A stretch of 64,000 bases of DNA. Origin: Actinomadura nitritigenes. Lineage in GTDB: Bacteria > Actinomycetota > Actinomycetes > Streptosporangiales > Streptosporangiaceae. The stretch is taken from NCBI RefSeq assembly GCF_017573545.1, contig NZ_JAGEOK010000013.1, positions 124,001 through 188,000 of the forward strand. The letters are read 5' to 3'. Positions 50,495 to 59,554 of the stretch are shown here, in pieces. Below the pieces are notes generated by a model. It searched no databases. It saw only the letters and a list, made by a program, of their open reading frames with translations, and was not told the DNA's origin. The position numbers and the translations under genes were made by a program. Each line of letters opens with the position of its first letter. Within the stretch, counting starts at the first letter, position 1.

Positions 50495-51148
50495 TCAGTC
50501 CCTCTCCAGCGGCCGCAGCGCCGTCAGCGCGCGCTTGGTGACCTCCTCGACCGGGCCGGTCGCGTCGATCCCCACGAGGATGTTCTCGTCCGCGTAGAAC
50601 TGCACCAGCGGCGCCGTGTCGTGCCGGTAGACCTCCAGCCGGTGCATGACGACCTCTTCCTTGTCGTCGTCGCGCTGGAAGAGCCGCCCGCCGCAGTCGT
50701 CGCAGATGTCGTCCTGCTTGTCGTCGAAGTCGACGTGCCAGATCCGGCCGCACTTGTCGCAGGTGCGGCGGCCCGACAGGCGCCGGACGACCTCGTCCTC
50801 GTCGACGACCAGTTCCAGGACGATGTCCAGGCGGGTGTCCCACTCGGCGAGGATCTTCTTCAGCGTCTCGGCCTGCGGGACGTTGCGCGGGAATCCGTCG
50901 AGCAGGAACCCGTCGCGCGCGTCGTCCTCGGCCAGCCGGTCGCGCACCATCGCGATCGTCACCTCGTCGGGGACGAGGTCGCCGCGGTCCATGTACTCCT
51001 TGGCCTGCCGGCCGAGTTCGGTGCCGCCGCTCACGTTGGCGCGGAAGATGTCACCTGTCGAGATCTTCGGGATGGACAGATGAGATGCGATGAACTGGGC
51101 CTGCGTCCCCTTGCCCGCTCCAGGGGGGCCCACCAGCACGATACGCAC
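50495..51148 (-). CDS. adk: Adenylate kinase
   Basis: 217 aa from GTG 51148, which shares one base with the secY stop (TAGTG). Walker A GPPGAGKGT at residues 7-15. The LID domain is the long, zinc-type form with RRTCDKCG and ICDDCG cysteine pairs. Catalyses ATP + AMP to 2 ADP. Co-transcribed with secY. Confidence 0.98.
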   Translation of the reverse strand: MRIVLVGPPGAGKGTQAQFIASHLSIPKISTGDIFRANVSGGTELGRQAKEYMDRGDLVPDEVTIAMVRDRLAEDDARDGFLLDGFPRNVPQAETLKKILAEWDTRLDIVLELVVDEDEVVRRLSGRRTCDKCGRIWHVDFDDKQDDICDDCGGRLFQRDDDKEEVVMHRLEVYRHDTAPLVQFYADENILVGIDATGPVEEVTKRALTALRPLERD

Positions 51149-52446
51149 TACCGGAGGAAGCCCTCGTAGTTGCGCTGCTGTAGCTGACTCTCGATCTGCT
51201 TCACGGTATCCAGTCCGACGCCGACGACGATGAGGATGCTCGTGCCGCCGAAGGGGAAGTTCTGGGTCGCGTTCAGGAGTGCGAACGCCACCATGGGGAT
51301 CAGGGCGACGAGCCCCAGGTAGAGCGCACCGGGTGTGGTGATCCGGGTCAGCACGTAGTCGAGGTACTCGGCGGTCGGCCGGCCAGGACGGATACCTGGG
51401 ATGAATCCACCATACTTCTTCATGTTGTCGGCCACTTCAGTGGGGTTGAAGGTGATCGCCACGTAGAAGTAGGTGAAGAAGATGATGAAGACGAAGAAGA
51501 TCCCCATGTGCCAGGGATTGTCCTGCTGGAGATAGGGCTGCACCTTCTGCAGCCACTTCGTGTTCGGCCACAGTTGCGTCGCGAGCACCGGCAGGTACAG
51601 CAGCGATGAGGCGAAGATCACGGGGATGATGCCCGCCTGGTTCACCTTCAGCGGGATGTAGGTCGAGGTGCCGCCGTACATCCGCCGGCCCACCATCCGC
51701 TTGGCGTACTGCACCGGGATCCGGCGCTGCGCCTGCTCGACGAAGACCACGCCCGCCATGATCGCCAGACCGACGATGATCACCAGCGCGAAGACGAACC
51801 CGTTCTTGGCCTTGTAGATGCTCCAGAACTGGGACGGGAAGACCGCCACCACCTGAGTGAAGATCAGGATCGACATGCCGTTGCCGACGCCGCGGTCGGT
51901 CATCAGCTCGCCCAGCCACATGATCACCGAGGTGCCCGCCACCATGCAGATCACCATGGTGATGATCGGGAACACGCCGGTGTCGTAGAGGATGTTGTCG
52001 CTGCCCGACTGCCCCTGGAAGAGCTGCCCGGTGCTCGCCATCGCCACGATGCCGGTGGCCTGCAGGATGCCCAGCCCGATCGTCAGGTACCGGGTGTACT
52101 GGGTGATCTTCGTGGTGCCCGCCTGGCCCTCCTTCTTGAGGGCCTCCAGCCGGGGGATCACCACCGTCAGCAGCTGCAGGATGATGCTCGCCGTGATGTA
52201 CGGCATGATCCCGAGCGCGAACACCGACAGCTTCAGCAGCGCGCCGCCGCTGAACAGGTCGACGAGACCGTACAGCTGGTTGCTCTTCTTCGCCGCGTCC
52301 GCGGTCGACTTCAGCACGCTCACGTTCACGTTCGGCGTCGGAAGGGTCGCCCCGATCCGGAACACCAGGATCATGAACAACGTGAACAACAGCTTCTTAC
52401 GCAGGTCGGGCGTACGGAAAGCCCGAGTGAACGCGGTCAGCACCAT
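51148..52446 (-). CDS. secY: Preprotein translocase subunit SecY
   Basis: 432 aa from ATG 52446, ten membrane helices. Signature LYGLVDLFSGGALLKLSVFALGIMPYITASII begins in the first 60-90 residues (plug and TM2), and the basic C5 loop GGFIPGIRPGRPT contacts the ribosome and SecA. Forms the protein-conducting channel with SecE and SecG. Located between rplO and adk. The 213-bp gap upstream has a hairpin. Confidence 0.98.
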   Translation of the reverse strand: MVLTAFTRAFRTPDLRKKLLFTLFMILVFRIGATLPTPNVNVSVLKSTADAAKKSNQLYGLVDLFSGGALLKLSVFALGIMPYITASIILQLLTVVIPRLEALKKEGQAGTTKITQYTRYLTIGLGILQATGIVAMASTGQLFQGQSGSDNILYDTGVFPIITMVICMVAGTSVIMWLGELMTDRGVGNGMSILIFTQVVAVFPSQFWSIYKAKNGFVFALVIIVGLAIMAGVVFVEQAQRRIPVQYAKRMVGRRMYGGTSTYIPLKVNQAGIIPVIFASSLLYLPVLATQLWPNTKWLQKVQPYLQQDNPWHMGIFFVFIIFFTYFYVAITFNPTEVADNMKKYGGFIPGIRPGRPTAEYLDYVLTRITTPGALYLGLVALIPMVAFALLNATQNFPFGGTSILIVVGVGLDTVKQIESQLQQRNYEGFLR

Positions 52447-52598
52447 TCCTCCTGCGCGACTGGCGAGAACATGGCCGCCGAGGGGCCGGTTACAGGTCCA
52501 TGAGATCCGGCGGAAACGAAGATCGTGGGGAATCTCACGCGCGTCGCCTCCGCCGGTGTGACTCTAACAGCAGATGAGACCGGGGCCGCCCCGCCCGA

Positions 52599-52622
52599 CC
52601 CGCGGGCCCCATGGCCCGCGGG
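52599..52622 (-). other. Hairpin between rplO and secY
   Basis: Perfect 10-bp stem CCCGCGGGCC / GGCCCGCGGG with a CCAT tetraloop in the 213-bp gap. It may reduce read-through from the ribosomal genes into secY. Confidence 0.65.
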
Positions 52623-52659
52623 ACACGGCGAAGACGGCCCCGGCATCGAAGGTGTCGCC

Positions 52660-53127
52660 TTACAGCTCGTCGGCGGTCCCGCCGGCGGCGGCGATCTTCT
52701 CCTTGGCGGCGCCGGAGAAGGCGTGCGCCTTCACCTGGACGGCCACGGAGATCTCGCCGGTGCCGAGGACCTTCACCGGCCGGCCGCGGCGCACCGCGCC
52801 CTTGGCCGCCAGGTCCTCGGCGGTGACCTCGCCGCCCTCGGGGTAGAGCGCGGCGAGCTTGTCCAGGTTCACCACCTGGAACTCGACCCGGTTCGGGTTC
52901 TTGAAGCCCTTCAGCTTCGGCACCCGGCGGATCAGCGGCATCTGGCCGCCCTCGAACCCGACCGGCACCGTGCTGCGGGCCTTGGTGCCCTTGGTGCCGC
53001 GGCCCGCCGTCTTGCCCTTGGACGCCTCGCCCCGACCCTTGCGGATCTTGGCCTTGTTGGCGCCGGGGGCCGGACGCAGGTCGTGGATCTTGAGCGGCGT
53101 GCCGTCCTTCTCCAGATCGGCGGCCAT
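52660..53127 (-). CDS. rplO: 50S ribosomal protein L15
   Basis: 155 aa from ATG 53127. N-terminal IHDLRPAPGANKAKIRKGRG and the Gly/Lys-rich central part are typical, with VKVLGTGEIS and VKAHAFSGAAKEKI towards the end. One base separates it from rpmD. Confidence 0.98.
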   Translation of the reverse strand: MAADLEKDGTPLKIHDLRPAPGANKAKIRKGRGEASKGKTAGRGTKGTKARSTVPVGFEGGQMPLIRRVPKLKGFKNPNRVEFQVVNLDKLAALYPEGGEVTAEDLAAKGAVRRGRPVKVLGTGEISVAVQVKAHAFSGAAKEKIAAAGGTADEL

Positions 53128-53128
53128 G

Positions 53129-53311
53129 TCAGTCGACCTCCTCGACGGTGACCAGGTGGGCCACCGTCCGGATCATGCCGAGCACCTCGGGGCGGTCCTC
53201 GCGGACCACGCTCTGCCCGATCTTCTTCAGGCCGAGGGTGCGCAGCGTGTCACGCTGGTTCTGCTTCTCGCTGATCACGGACTTGGTCTGCGTGATCTTC
53301 AGGTTGCTCAT
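53129..53311 (-). CDS. rpmD: 50S ribosomal protein L30
   Basis: 60 aa from ATG 53311, overlapping the rpsE stop as ATGA. Contains LKITQTKSVISEKQNQRDTL, LGLKKIGQSVV and MIRTVAHLVTVEEV, the full short bacterial L30. Confidence 0.98.
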   Translation of the reverse strand: MSNLKITQTKSVISEKQNQRDTLRTLGLKKIGQSVVREDRPEVLGMIRTVAHLVTVEEVD

Positions 53312-53931
53312 GAGGTCGCGGCCTCCGCCCTCGGCTCGGAGCCCGCGGCGCGGGCCCGCAGCATGGCCGCCGGCGCGACGTCCTCGATCGGCAGGCCGCG
53401 CTTGGCCGCGATCTCCTCCGGACGCTTCAGCGCCTTCAGCCCCGCGATCGTGGCGTGCACGATGTTGATGGCGTTGTCGCTGCCCAGCGACTTGCTCAGC
53501 ACGTCGTGGATGCCCGCGCACTCCAGCACGGCGCGCACCGGGCCACCGGCGATGACGCCGGTACCGGGGGCGGCCGGCCGCAGCAGGACCTCGCCCGCCG
53601 CGTCCCGCTCCTGCACCAGGTGCGGGATGGTGCCCTGGATCCGCGGCACCTTGAAGAAGTGCTTCTTGGCCTCCTCGACGCCCTTGGCGATCGCCGCGGG
53701 CACCTCCTTGGCCTTGCCGTAGCCGACGCCGACGGTGCCGTTGCCGTCACCGACGATCACCAGAGCGGTGAAGCTGAACCGGCGACCGCCCTTGACGACC
53801 TTGGCGACACGGTTGATCGCCACGACCTTCTCGATGTACGACTGGCCCTTGTCGGCGCCACCGCGGCGGTCGTCGCGGCGGCCGTCGCGACGGTCGCCAC
53901 CCTGACCGCCACCACGCCTCTGCGCTGCCAT
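53308..53931 (-). CDS. rpsE: 30S ribosomal protein S5
   Basis: 207 aa from ATG 53931 with GAGAGGA upstream. An N-terminal Gly/Arg/Asp-rich extension (about 1-38) precedes the S5 core: VVAINRVAKVVKGGRRFSFTAL, GVGYGKAKEVPAAI and the C-terminal NIVHATIAGLKALK. The extension is longer than in E. coli, as usual for actinobacteria. Confidence 0.97.
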   Translation of the reverse strand: MAAQRRGGGQGGDRRDGRRDDRRGGADKGQSYIEKVVAINRVAKVVKGGRRFSFTALVIVGDGNGTVGVGYGKAKEVPAAIAKGVEEAKKHFFKVPRIQGTIPHLVQERDAAGEVLLRPAAPGTGVIAGGPVRAVLECAGIHDVLSKSLGSDNAINIVHATIAGLKALKRPEEIAAKRGLPIEDVAPAAMLRARAAGSEPRAEAATS

Positions 53932-53965
53932 CAGTGGTTCCTCTCGTTTGCCTTGGAAAGGGCCA

Positions 53966-54352
53966 TCAGAGCTCCAGGCCCCCCTCGCGCGCACCCTCCG
54001 CCACAGCGGCGATGCGGCCGTGGTACTTGTTGCCGCCGCGGTCGAACACGACCGCGGACACGCCGGCCTCCTTCGCGCGGGCGGCGACGAGCTCGCCGAC
54101 CTTGCGGGACTTAGCCGTCTTGTCGCCGGAGTCGGCGCGCAGGTCCGCCTCCATCGTCGACGCGTAGGCCAGCGTGTGGCCCTTGCTGTCGTCGATGACC
54201 TGGACGAACACGTGCTTGGTGGAGCGGGTCACGACCAGGCGAGGACGCGCGGCGCTGCCCACGACCTTCTTCCGGACCCGCAGGTGCCGGCGCTTGCGGG
54301 ACTTGGCCCGCGCCGACGTGGCCTTGGCGGCCAGGGCCTTGGTGCCTGCCAT
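53966..54352 (-). CDS. rplR: 50S ribosomal protein L18
   Basis: 128 aa from ATG 54352, 2 bp after rplF. RRHLRVRKKVVGSAARPRLVV and the C-terminal FDRGGNKYHGRIAAVAEGAREGGLEL identify L18, which carries 5S rRNA in the central protuberance. Confidence 0.98.
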   Translation of the reverse strand: MAGTKALAAKATSARAKSRKRRHLRVRKKVVGSAARPRLVVTRSTKHVFVQVIDDSKGHTLAYASTMEADLRADSGDKTAKSRKVGELVAARAKEAGVSAVVFDRGGNKYHGRIAAVAEGAREGGLEL

Positions 54353-54354
54353 GA

Positions 54355-54891
54355 CTACTTACCAGCCTTTCCGACCTTGCGGCGGATCTGCTCGCCCTCG
54401 TACCGCACGCCCTTGCCCTTGTACGGGTCGGGCTTGCGCAGCTTGCGGATGTTGGCGGCGATCTCGCCGACCTTCTGCTTGTCGATGCCCTCGACCGTCA
54501 GCTGGGTCGGCCGCTCCACCGTGAAGGTGATGCCCTCGGGGGGCTCGACCGTGATCGGGTGGCTGTAGCCGAGCGAGAACTCGAGGTTCTTGCCCTTGGC
54601 CACCACACGGTAACCGACACCCTGGATGACCAGGGTCTTCTTGTAGCCCTCGGTGACGCCGACGACCATGTTGTTGATCAGCGAGCGGGTGAGCCCGTGC
54701 AGGGCGCGCACCGTGTTGATGTCGTTCGGCCTGGTCACAGTGACCTTGCCGTCCTCCATCGCCACCTCGATCGGCTCGGCGACCGTGTGCGACAGCGTGC
54801 CCTTCGGCCCCTTGACGGTGACCTCCCGGCCGTCGAGCGTGACCTCGACGCCGCTGGGCACGGTGATGGGGAGACGTCCGATTCGCGACAT
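54355..54891 (-). CDS. rplF: 50S ribosomal protein L6
   Basis: 178 aa from ATG 54891. Begins SRIGRLPITVPSGVEV; VKGPKGTLSH and the C-terminal DPYKGKGVRYEGEQIRRKVGKAGK are diagnostic. Lies 16 bp after rpsH. Confidence 0.98.
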   Translation of the reverse strand: MSRIGRLPITVPSGVEVTLDGREVTVKGPKGTLSHTVAEPIEVAMEDGKVTVTRPNDINTVRALHGLTRSLINNMVVGVTEGYKKTLVIQGVGYRVVAKGKNLEFSLGYSHPITVEPPEGITFTVERPTQLTVEGIDKQKVGEIAANIRKLRKPDPYKGKGVRYEGEQIRRKVGKAGK

Positions 54892-54907
54892 TGTTAGAGC
54901 CCTCCCC

Positions 54908-55306
54908 TCACCAGACGTAGGCGAGGACTTCGCCGCCCACGCCGCGCTTGCCCGCCTGCCGGTCGGTCATCAGGCCGGAGGACGTCGAGATGATCGCGAC
55001 GCCCAGCCCGCCCAGCACCTTCGGCAGGTTGTCCTTCTTCGCGTACACGCGCAGACCCGGCTTCGAGACGCGCTTGATGCCGGCGATCGAACGCTCGCGG
55101 GTCGGTCCGAACTTCAGCTCGATGGTGAGCCTCTTGCCGACCTCGGCGTCCTCCACGGTCCAGCCCGAGATGTAGCCCTCCTGCTGGAGGATCTCGGCGA
55201 TGTGCGCCTTGATCTTCGAGTACGGCATCGCCACCGAGTCGTGGTACGCCGAATTCGCGTTCCGCAGACGCGTCAGCATGTCTGCGATCGGGTCGGTCAT
55301 CGTCAT
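54908..55306 (-). CDS. rpsH: 30S ribosomal protein S8
   Basis: 132 aa from ATG 55306. ATG 55300 is an alternative, two codons later. DPIADMLTRLRNAN begins it, and the C-terminal STSSGLMTDRQAGKRGVGGEVLAYVW is conserved. In E. coli S8 represses the spc operon. Lies 139 bp after rpsN, with hairpins in the gap. Confidence 0.98.
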   Translation of the reverse strand: MTMTDPIADMLTRLRNANSAYHDSVAMPYSKIKAHIAEILQQEGYISGWTVEDAEVGKRLTIELKFGPTRERSIAGIKRVSKPGLRVYAKKDNLPKVLGGLGVAIISTSSGLMTDRQAGKRGVGGEVLAYVW

Positions 55307-55376
55307 GGCCTGCTGGCCCTCCCTCGCCACGGTTTCCTCGGGGTGATGTCGTCCCGTGGACCTTTGGCGTGGTCGT

Positions 55377-55396
55377 GGGCACCCGTGCGGGTGCCC
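55377..55396 (-). other. Hairpin 1 between rpsN and rpsH
   Basis: Perfect 8-bp stem GGGCACCC / GGGTGCCC with a GTGC tetraloop. In E. coli the S8 regulatory site of the spc operon is upstream of rplE, so the position differs. Confidence 0.55.
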
Positions 55397-55419
55397 GGTG
55401 GTTGATACACGCCGGCGGG

Positions 55420-55441
55420 CTCCCCCCGTCGCCGGGGGGAG
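55420..55441 (-). other. Hairpin 2 between rpsN and rpsH
   Basis: Perfect 8-bp stem CTCCCCCC / GGGGGGAG with a 6-nt loop, 4 bp from the rpsN stop. Together with hairpin 1 it makes this gap a possible attenuation point. Confidence 0.55.
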
Positions 55442-55445
55442 GCTC

Positions 55446-55631
55446 CTACCAGCTGGACTTGGTGATGCCCGGCAGCTCGCCGCGGTGGGCCATCTCCCGG
55501 AAGCACACGCGGCACAGGCCGAACTTCCGGTAGACGGAGCGCGGGCGCCCGCAGCGCGAGCAACGAGTGTACGCGCGCACGCCGAACTTCGGCTTCCGCG
55601 CCGCCTTGGCGATCAGCGACTTCTTCGCCAT
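55446..55631 (-). CDS. rpsN: 30S ribosomal protein S14 type Z
   Basis: 61 aa from ATG 55631, 4 bp after rplE. Short zinc-binding form with C24, C27, C40 and C43 intact, usually named rpsZ/rpsN1. Actinobacteria often carry a second, zinc-independent S14 elsewhere under Zur control. Confidence 0.98.
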   Translation of the reverse strand: MAKKSLIAKAARKPKFGVRAYTRCSRCGRPRSVYRKFGLCRVCFREMAHRGELPGITKSSW

Positions 55632-55635
55632 CTGC

Positions 55636-56211
55636 TCAGTTCTCCTTGAAGGGGAAGCCCAGGAGCTTGAGCAGCGCCCGGCCCTCGTCGTCGGTCTTCG
55701 CGGTCGTCACGACCGTGATGTCCATGCCCCGCGTCCGGTCGATCTTGTCCGGGTCGACCTCGTGGAACATGACCTGCTCGGTCAGCCCGAAGGTGTAGTT
55801 GCCGTTGCCGTCGAACTGCTTCGGCGACAGGCCGCGGAAGTCACGGATGCGGGGCAGCGCGGTGGCGAGCAGCCGGTCGAGGAACTCCCACATCCGGTCG
55901 CCGCGCAGCGTCGCGTGCGCGCCGATCGGCATGCCCTCGCGCAGCTTGAACTGCGCGATCGACTTGCGCGCCCGGTTCACGGCCGGCTTCTGCCCGGTGA
56001 TCTGGGAGAGGTCGCGGATCGCGCCCTCGATCAGCTTCGCGTCCTTCGCCGCGTCGCCGACGCCCATGTTGACCACGATCTTGGTCAGCCCGGGGATCTG
56101 CATGACGTTGGCGTAGCCGAACTGCTCCTGCATCTGCTTCGCGATCTCCTCGCGGTAGCGGAGCTTGAGCCTCGGCTGCGGGACGGGACGCTCGGTGACG
56201 GTCTCGGTCAT
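55636..56211 (-). CDS. rplE: 50S ribosomal protein L5
   Basis: 191 aa from ATG 56211, 5 bp after rplX. QIPGLTKIVVNMGVGDAAKD and RDFRGLSPKQFDGNGNYTFGL are conserved. Binds 5S rRNA with L18. Confidence 0.98.
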   Translation of the reverse strand: MTETVTERPVPQPRLKLRYREEIAKQMQEQFGYANVMQIPGLTKIVVNMGVGDAAKDAKLIEGAIRDLSQITGQKPAVNRARKSIAQFKLREGMPIGAHATLRGDRMWEFLDRLLATALPRIRDFRGLSPKQFDGNGNYTFGLTEQVMFHEVDPDKIDRTRGMDITVVTTAKTDDEGRALLKLLGFPFKEN

Positions 56212-56216
56212 CGGTC

Positions 56217-56525
56217 TCAGATCTCCTTACCGCTACGGCGCGAGATCCGGACCTTCGTGCCGTCCTCGTTGATGCGGTAGCCGACCCGGACCGGCTTGCC
56301 GTCCTCGGCGAGCGCGACGTTGCTGACGTGCAGCGGCGCCTCGACCGTCACGCGGCCGCTCTCCTTGCCGGCACGCTGCTGGTCGGCCTTGATGTTCTTC
56401 GTGATGAGGTTGACGCCCTCGACGACCACGCGGTCCTCGCGCGGGAGGACGCGCAGGACCTTGCCCGTGGCGCCCTTGTCCTTGCCGGCGATGACGACGA
56501 CCTCGTCGCCCTTGCGGATCTTCAT
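56217..56525 (-). CDS. rplX: 50S ribosomal protein L24
   Basis: 102 aa from ATG 56525, with GGAGG seven bases upstream. The ATG shares a base with the rplN stop (TGATG). A GTG one codon earlier is possible. KOW motif KIRKGDEVVVIAGKDKGATGKV at the N-terminus. Confidence 0.97.
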   Translation of the reverse strand: MKIRKGDEVVVIAGKDKGATGKVLRVLPREDRVVVEGVNLITKNIKADQQRAGKESGRVTVEAPLHVSNVALAEDGKPVRVGYRINEDGTKVRISRRSGKEI

Positions 56526-56893
56526 CACAGCACCTCCGGCGCGAGCGAGATGATGCGCATGAACTTCTTCTCGCGCAGTTCACGGCCCACCGGGCCGAAG
56601 ATGCGGGTGCCGCGGGGGTCCCCGCCGTCCTTGATCAGGACCGCGGCGTTCTCGTCGAAGCGGATGTAGGAGCCGTCCGGGCGCCGGCGCTCCTTGCGGG
56701 TGCGCACGACGACCGCCTTGACGACGTCACCCTTCTTCACGCCCGCGCCGGGAAGGGCGTCCTTCACCGTCGCGACGATGATGTCGCCGACTCCCGCGTA
56801 GCGCCGACCCGAGCCGCCGAGAACGCGGATGCAAAGGATCTCCTTCGCACCCGTGTTGTCGGCGACCTTGAGTCGCGACTCCTGCTGGATCAC
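56525..56893 (-). CDS. rplN: 50S ribosomal protein L14
   Basis: 122 aa from ATG 56893. IQQESRLKVADNTGAKE begins it; GDVVKAVVVRTRKERRRPDGSYIRFDENAAV is the usual core. Lies 109 bp after rpsQ, the longest gap in this part of the operon. Confidence 0.98.
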   Translation of the reverse strand: MIQQESRLKVADNTGAKEILCIRVLGGSGRRYAGVGDIIVATVKDALPGAGVKKGDVVKAVVVRTRKERRRPDGSYIRFDENAAVLIKDGGDPRGTRIFGPVGRELREKKFMRIISLAPEVL

Positions 56894-56968
56894 GTCAACT
56901 CCTGTTCGTCACACCGGTTCTCTCCCGGACCTGGTCCGAGGAGCCTGGTGGAACCATCGGTGTTCAAT

Positions 56969-56986
56969 GCGGGACTCGCGTCCCGC
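56969..56986 (-). other. Hairpin between rpsQ and rplN
   Basis: 7-bp stem GCGGGAC / GTCCCGC with a TCGC loop. It overlaps an alternative stem CGCGAG / CTCGCG (56984-56998) just after the rpsQ stop, so the two cannot form together. Marks the S10/spc operon boundary. Confidence 0.55.
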
Positions 56987-57002
56987 GAGAGCCTCGCGGC
57001 TC

Positions 57003-57272
57003 CTACTTGGCCTTCTCCAGGATCTCCACCACGCGCCAGCGCTTGCTCGCCGACAGCGGGCGGGTCTCCATGAGACGGACGCGGTCGCCGACGCCACACT
57101 CGTTGGCCTCGTCGTGCGCCTTGTAGTTCTTCGTGCGGCGGATGACCTTGTGGTACTTGGCGTGCTTCACACGGTCCTCGACGGACACGACCACGGTCTT
57201 GTCCATCTTGTCGCTGACCACCAGGCCCTCCAGGACCTTGCGGCTGCTCCGCGTCTCGGTCTGCTCGGTCAT
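57003..57272 (-). CDS. rpsQ: 30S ribosomal protein S17
   Basis: 89 aa from ATG 57272, overlapping the rpmC stop by 4 bp. GLVVSDKMDKTVVVSVEDRVKH and VGDRVRLMETRPLSASKRWRVVEI identify S17. Last gene of the S10 operon. Confidence 0.98.
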   Translation of the reverse strand: MTEQTETRSSRKVLEGLVVSDKMDKTVVVSVEDRVKHAKYHKVIRRTKNYKAHDEANECGVGDRVRLMETRPLSASKRWRVVEILEKAK

Positions 57273-57511
57273 TCGGTGCCCTCCACGGCGTCCTCGGCGA
57301 CCGTGACGATGCCGAGCTCGCGCTCCCGCATCACGGTGTAGATGCGGGCGATCTCGCGCTTGACGGTGCGCAGCCGCCCGTGGCTCTCAAGCTGGCCGGT
57401 CGCGGCCTGGAAGCGGAGGTTGAACAGCTCCTCCTTCGCCTCCTTCAGCTTGGTGACCAGAACGTCCTCAGGCTCGGTCCGCAGGTCGTCGGCGGTAAGA
57501 CCCTTGGCCAT
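57269..57511 (-). CDS. rpmC: 50S ribosomal protein L29
   Basis: 80 aa from ATG 57511, sharing one base with the rplP stop. LKEAKEELFNLRFQAATGQLES and IARIYTVMRERELG are conserved. Near the tunnel exit. Confidence 0.97.
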   Translation of the reverse strand: MAKGLTADDLRTEPEDVLVTKLKEAKEELFNLRFQAATGQLESHGRLRTVKREIARIYTVMRERELGIVTVAEDAVEGTE

Positions 57512-57930
57512 CAGGACTCACCCACCTCTCGCTTAACGATCTTGCACTTCATGGGAAGCTTGTGGATCGCGCGGGTCAGCGCCTCGCGGGCGATCTGCTC
57601 GTTCGGGTAGGAGATCTCGAACAGCACGCGGCCCGGCTTGACGTTCGCGACCCACCACTCCACGGAGCCCTTACCGGAACCCATCCGGGTCTCCGCGGGC
57701 TTCTTGGTCAGCGGACGGTCCGGGAAGATGTTGATCCAGACCTTGCCGCCACGCTTGATGTGACGGGTCATCGCGATACGCGCGGCCTCGATCTGCCGGT
57801 TCGTCACGTAGGCGGCCTCGACCGCCTGGATGCCGTACTCGCCGAACGTCACCTTGGTGCCGCCCTTGGCCATGCCGCGGCGCTTCGGGTGGTGCTGCTT
57901 GCGGTGCTTGACCTTGCGAGGGATCAGCAT
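57511..57930 (-). CDS. rplP: 50S ribosomal protein L16
   Basis: 139 aa from ATG 57930. MLIPRKVKHRKQHHPKRRG at the N-terminus and MGSGKGSVEWWVANVKPGRVLFE are diagnostic. Lies 7 bp after rpsC. Confidence 0.98.
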   Translation of the reverse strand: MLIPRKVKHRKQHHPKRRGMAKGGTKVTFGEYGIQAVEAAYVTNRQIEAARIAMTRHIKRGGKVWINIFPDRPLTKKPAETRMGSGKGSVEWWVANVKPGRVLFEISYPNEQIAREALTRAIHKLPMKCKIVKREVGES

Positions 57931-57937
57931 GGGTTAC

Positions 57938-58818
<881 letters not shown>

Positions 58819-58819
<1 letters not shown>

Positions 58820-59196
58820 TACCGGGCCCTCCTCGTCTTCTTACCGCCGGCCGAAGCGACCTCGTCCTTCGGGGCGACGACCACGGTGATGTGGCTCGTG
58901 CGCTTGTTGATGCGGTAAGCCCGACCCTGGGCGCGGGGGCGGAAACGCTTCAGCGTCGGGCCCTCGTCGACCCACGCGCCGCTCACGACGAGCGTGCCCG
59001 TGTCGAGCTTGAAGTTGTGCTCGGCGTTGGCAATGGCACTGGCCAGCACCTTGCCCACCGGCTCACTGGCGGCCTGGGGGGCGAACCGCAGCACCGCCTG
59101 CGCCTCCGCGGCAGGCAGGCCGCGGATGAGGTCCACCACGCGGCGGGCCTTCATGGGCGTGACGCGGATGAACCGCGCCTGGGCCCTGGCTTCCAT
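58819..59196 (-). CDS. rplV: 50S ribosomal protein L22
   Basis: 125 aa from ATG 59196. ARFIRVTPMKARRVVDLIRGL and the beta-hairpin region RFRPRAQGRAYRINKRTSHI that lines the exit tunnel are present. Lies 64 bp after rpsS. Confidence 0.98.
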
Positions 59197-59225
59197 CGCT
59201 GTTCCCTCTCTCCTACGTTGCGATC

Positions 59226-59247
59226 CTCGCCCGCCTTGACGGGCGAG
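59226..59247 (-). other. Hairpin between rpsS and rplV
   Basis: Perfect 8-bp stem CTCGCCCG / CGGGCGAG with a 6-nt loop, just after the rpsS stop. Confidence 0.6.
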
Positions 59248-59260
59248 CGCCTCTGCCTGC

Positions 59261-59542
59261 TCAGCCGCGACGGCTGCGGCGGTCTTCCTTGACGTGGCTG
59301 CGGAACGTCCGCGTCGGCGCGAACTCGCCGAGCTTGTGCCCCACCATGGCGTCGGTGATGAACACCGGCACGTGCTTGCGGCCGTCGTGCACGGCGATCG
59401 TGTGACCGATCATGTCCGGCACGATCATGGAGCGCCGGGACCACGTCTTGATGACGTTCTTGGTGCCCTTCTCGTTCTGAACGTCCACCTTCTTCATCAG
59501 GTGGTCGTCCACGAAGGGACCCTTCTTAAGGCTACGTGGCAT
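59261..59542 (-). CDS. rpsS: 30S ribosomal protein S19
   Basis: 93 aa from ATG 59542. PRSLKKGPFVDDHLMKKV, TWSRRSMIVPDMIGHTIAVHDG and GHKLGEFAPTRTFR are diagnostic. Lies 12 bp after rplB. Confidence 0.98.
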   Translation of the reverse strand: MPRSLKKGPFVDDHLMKKVDVQNEKGTKNVIKTWSRRSMIVPDMIGHTIAVHDGRKHVPVFITDAMVGHKLGEFAPTRTFRSHVKEDRRSRRG

Positions 59543-59554
59543 GACGAGCGACTC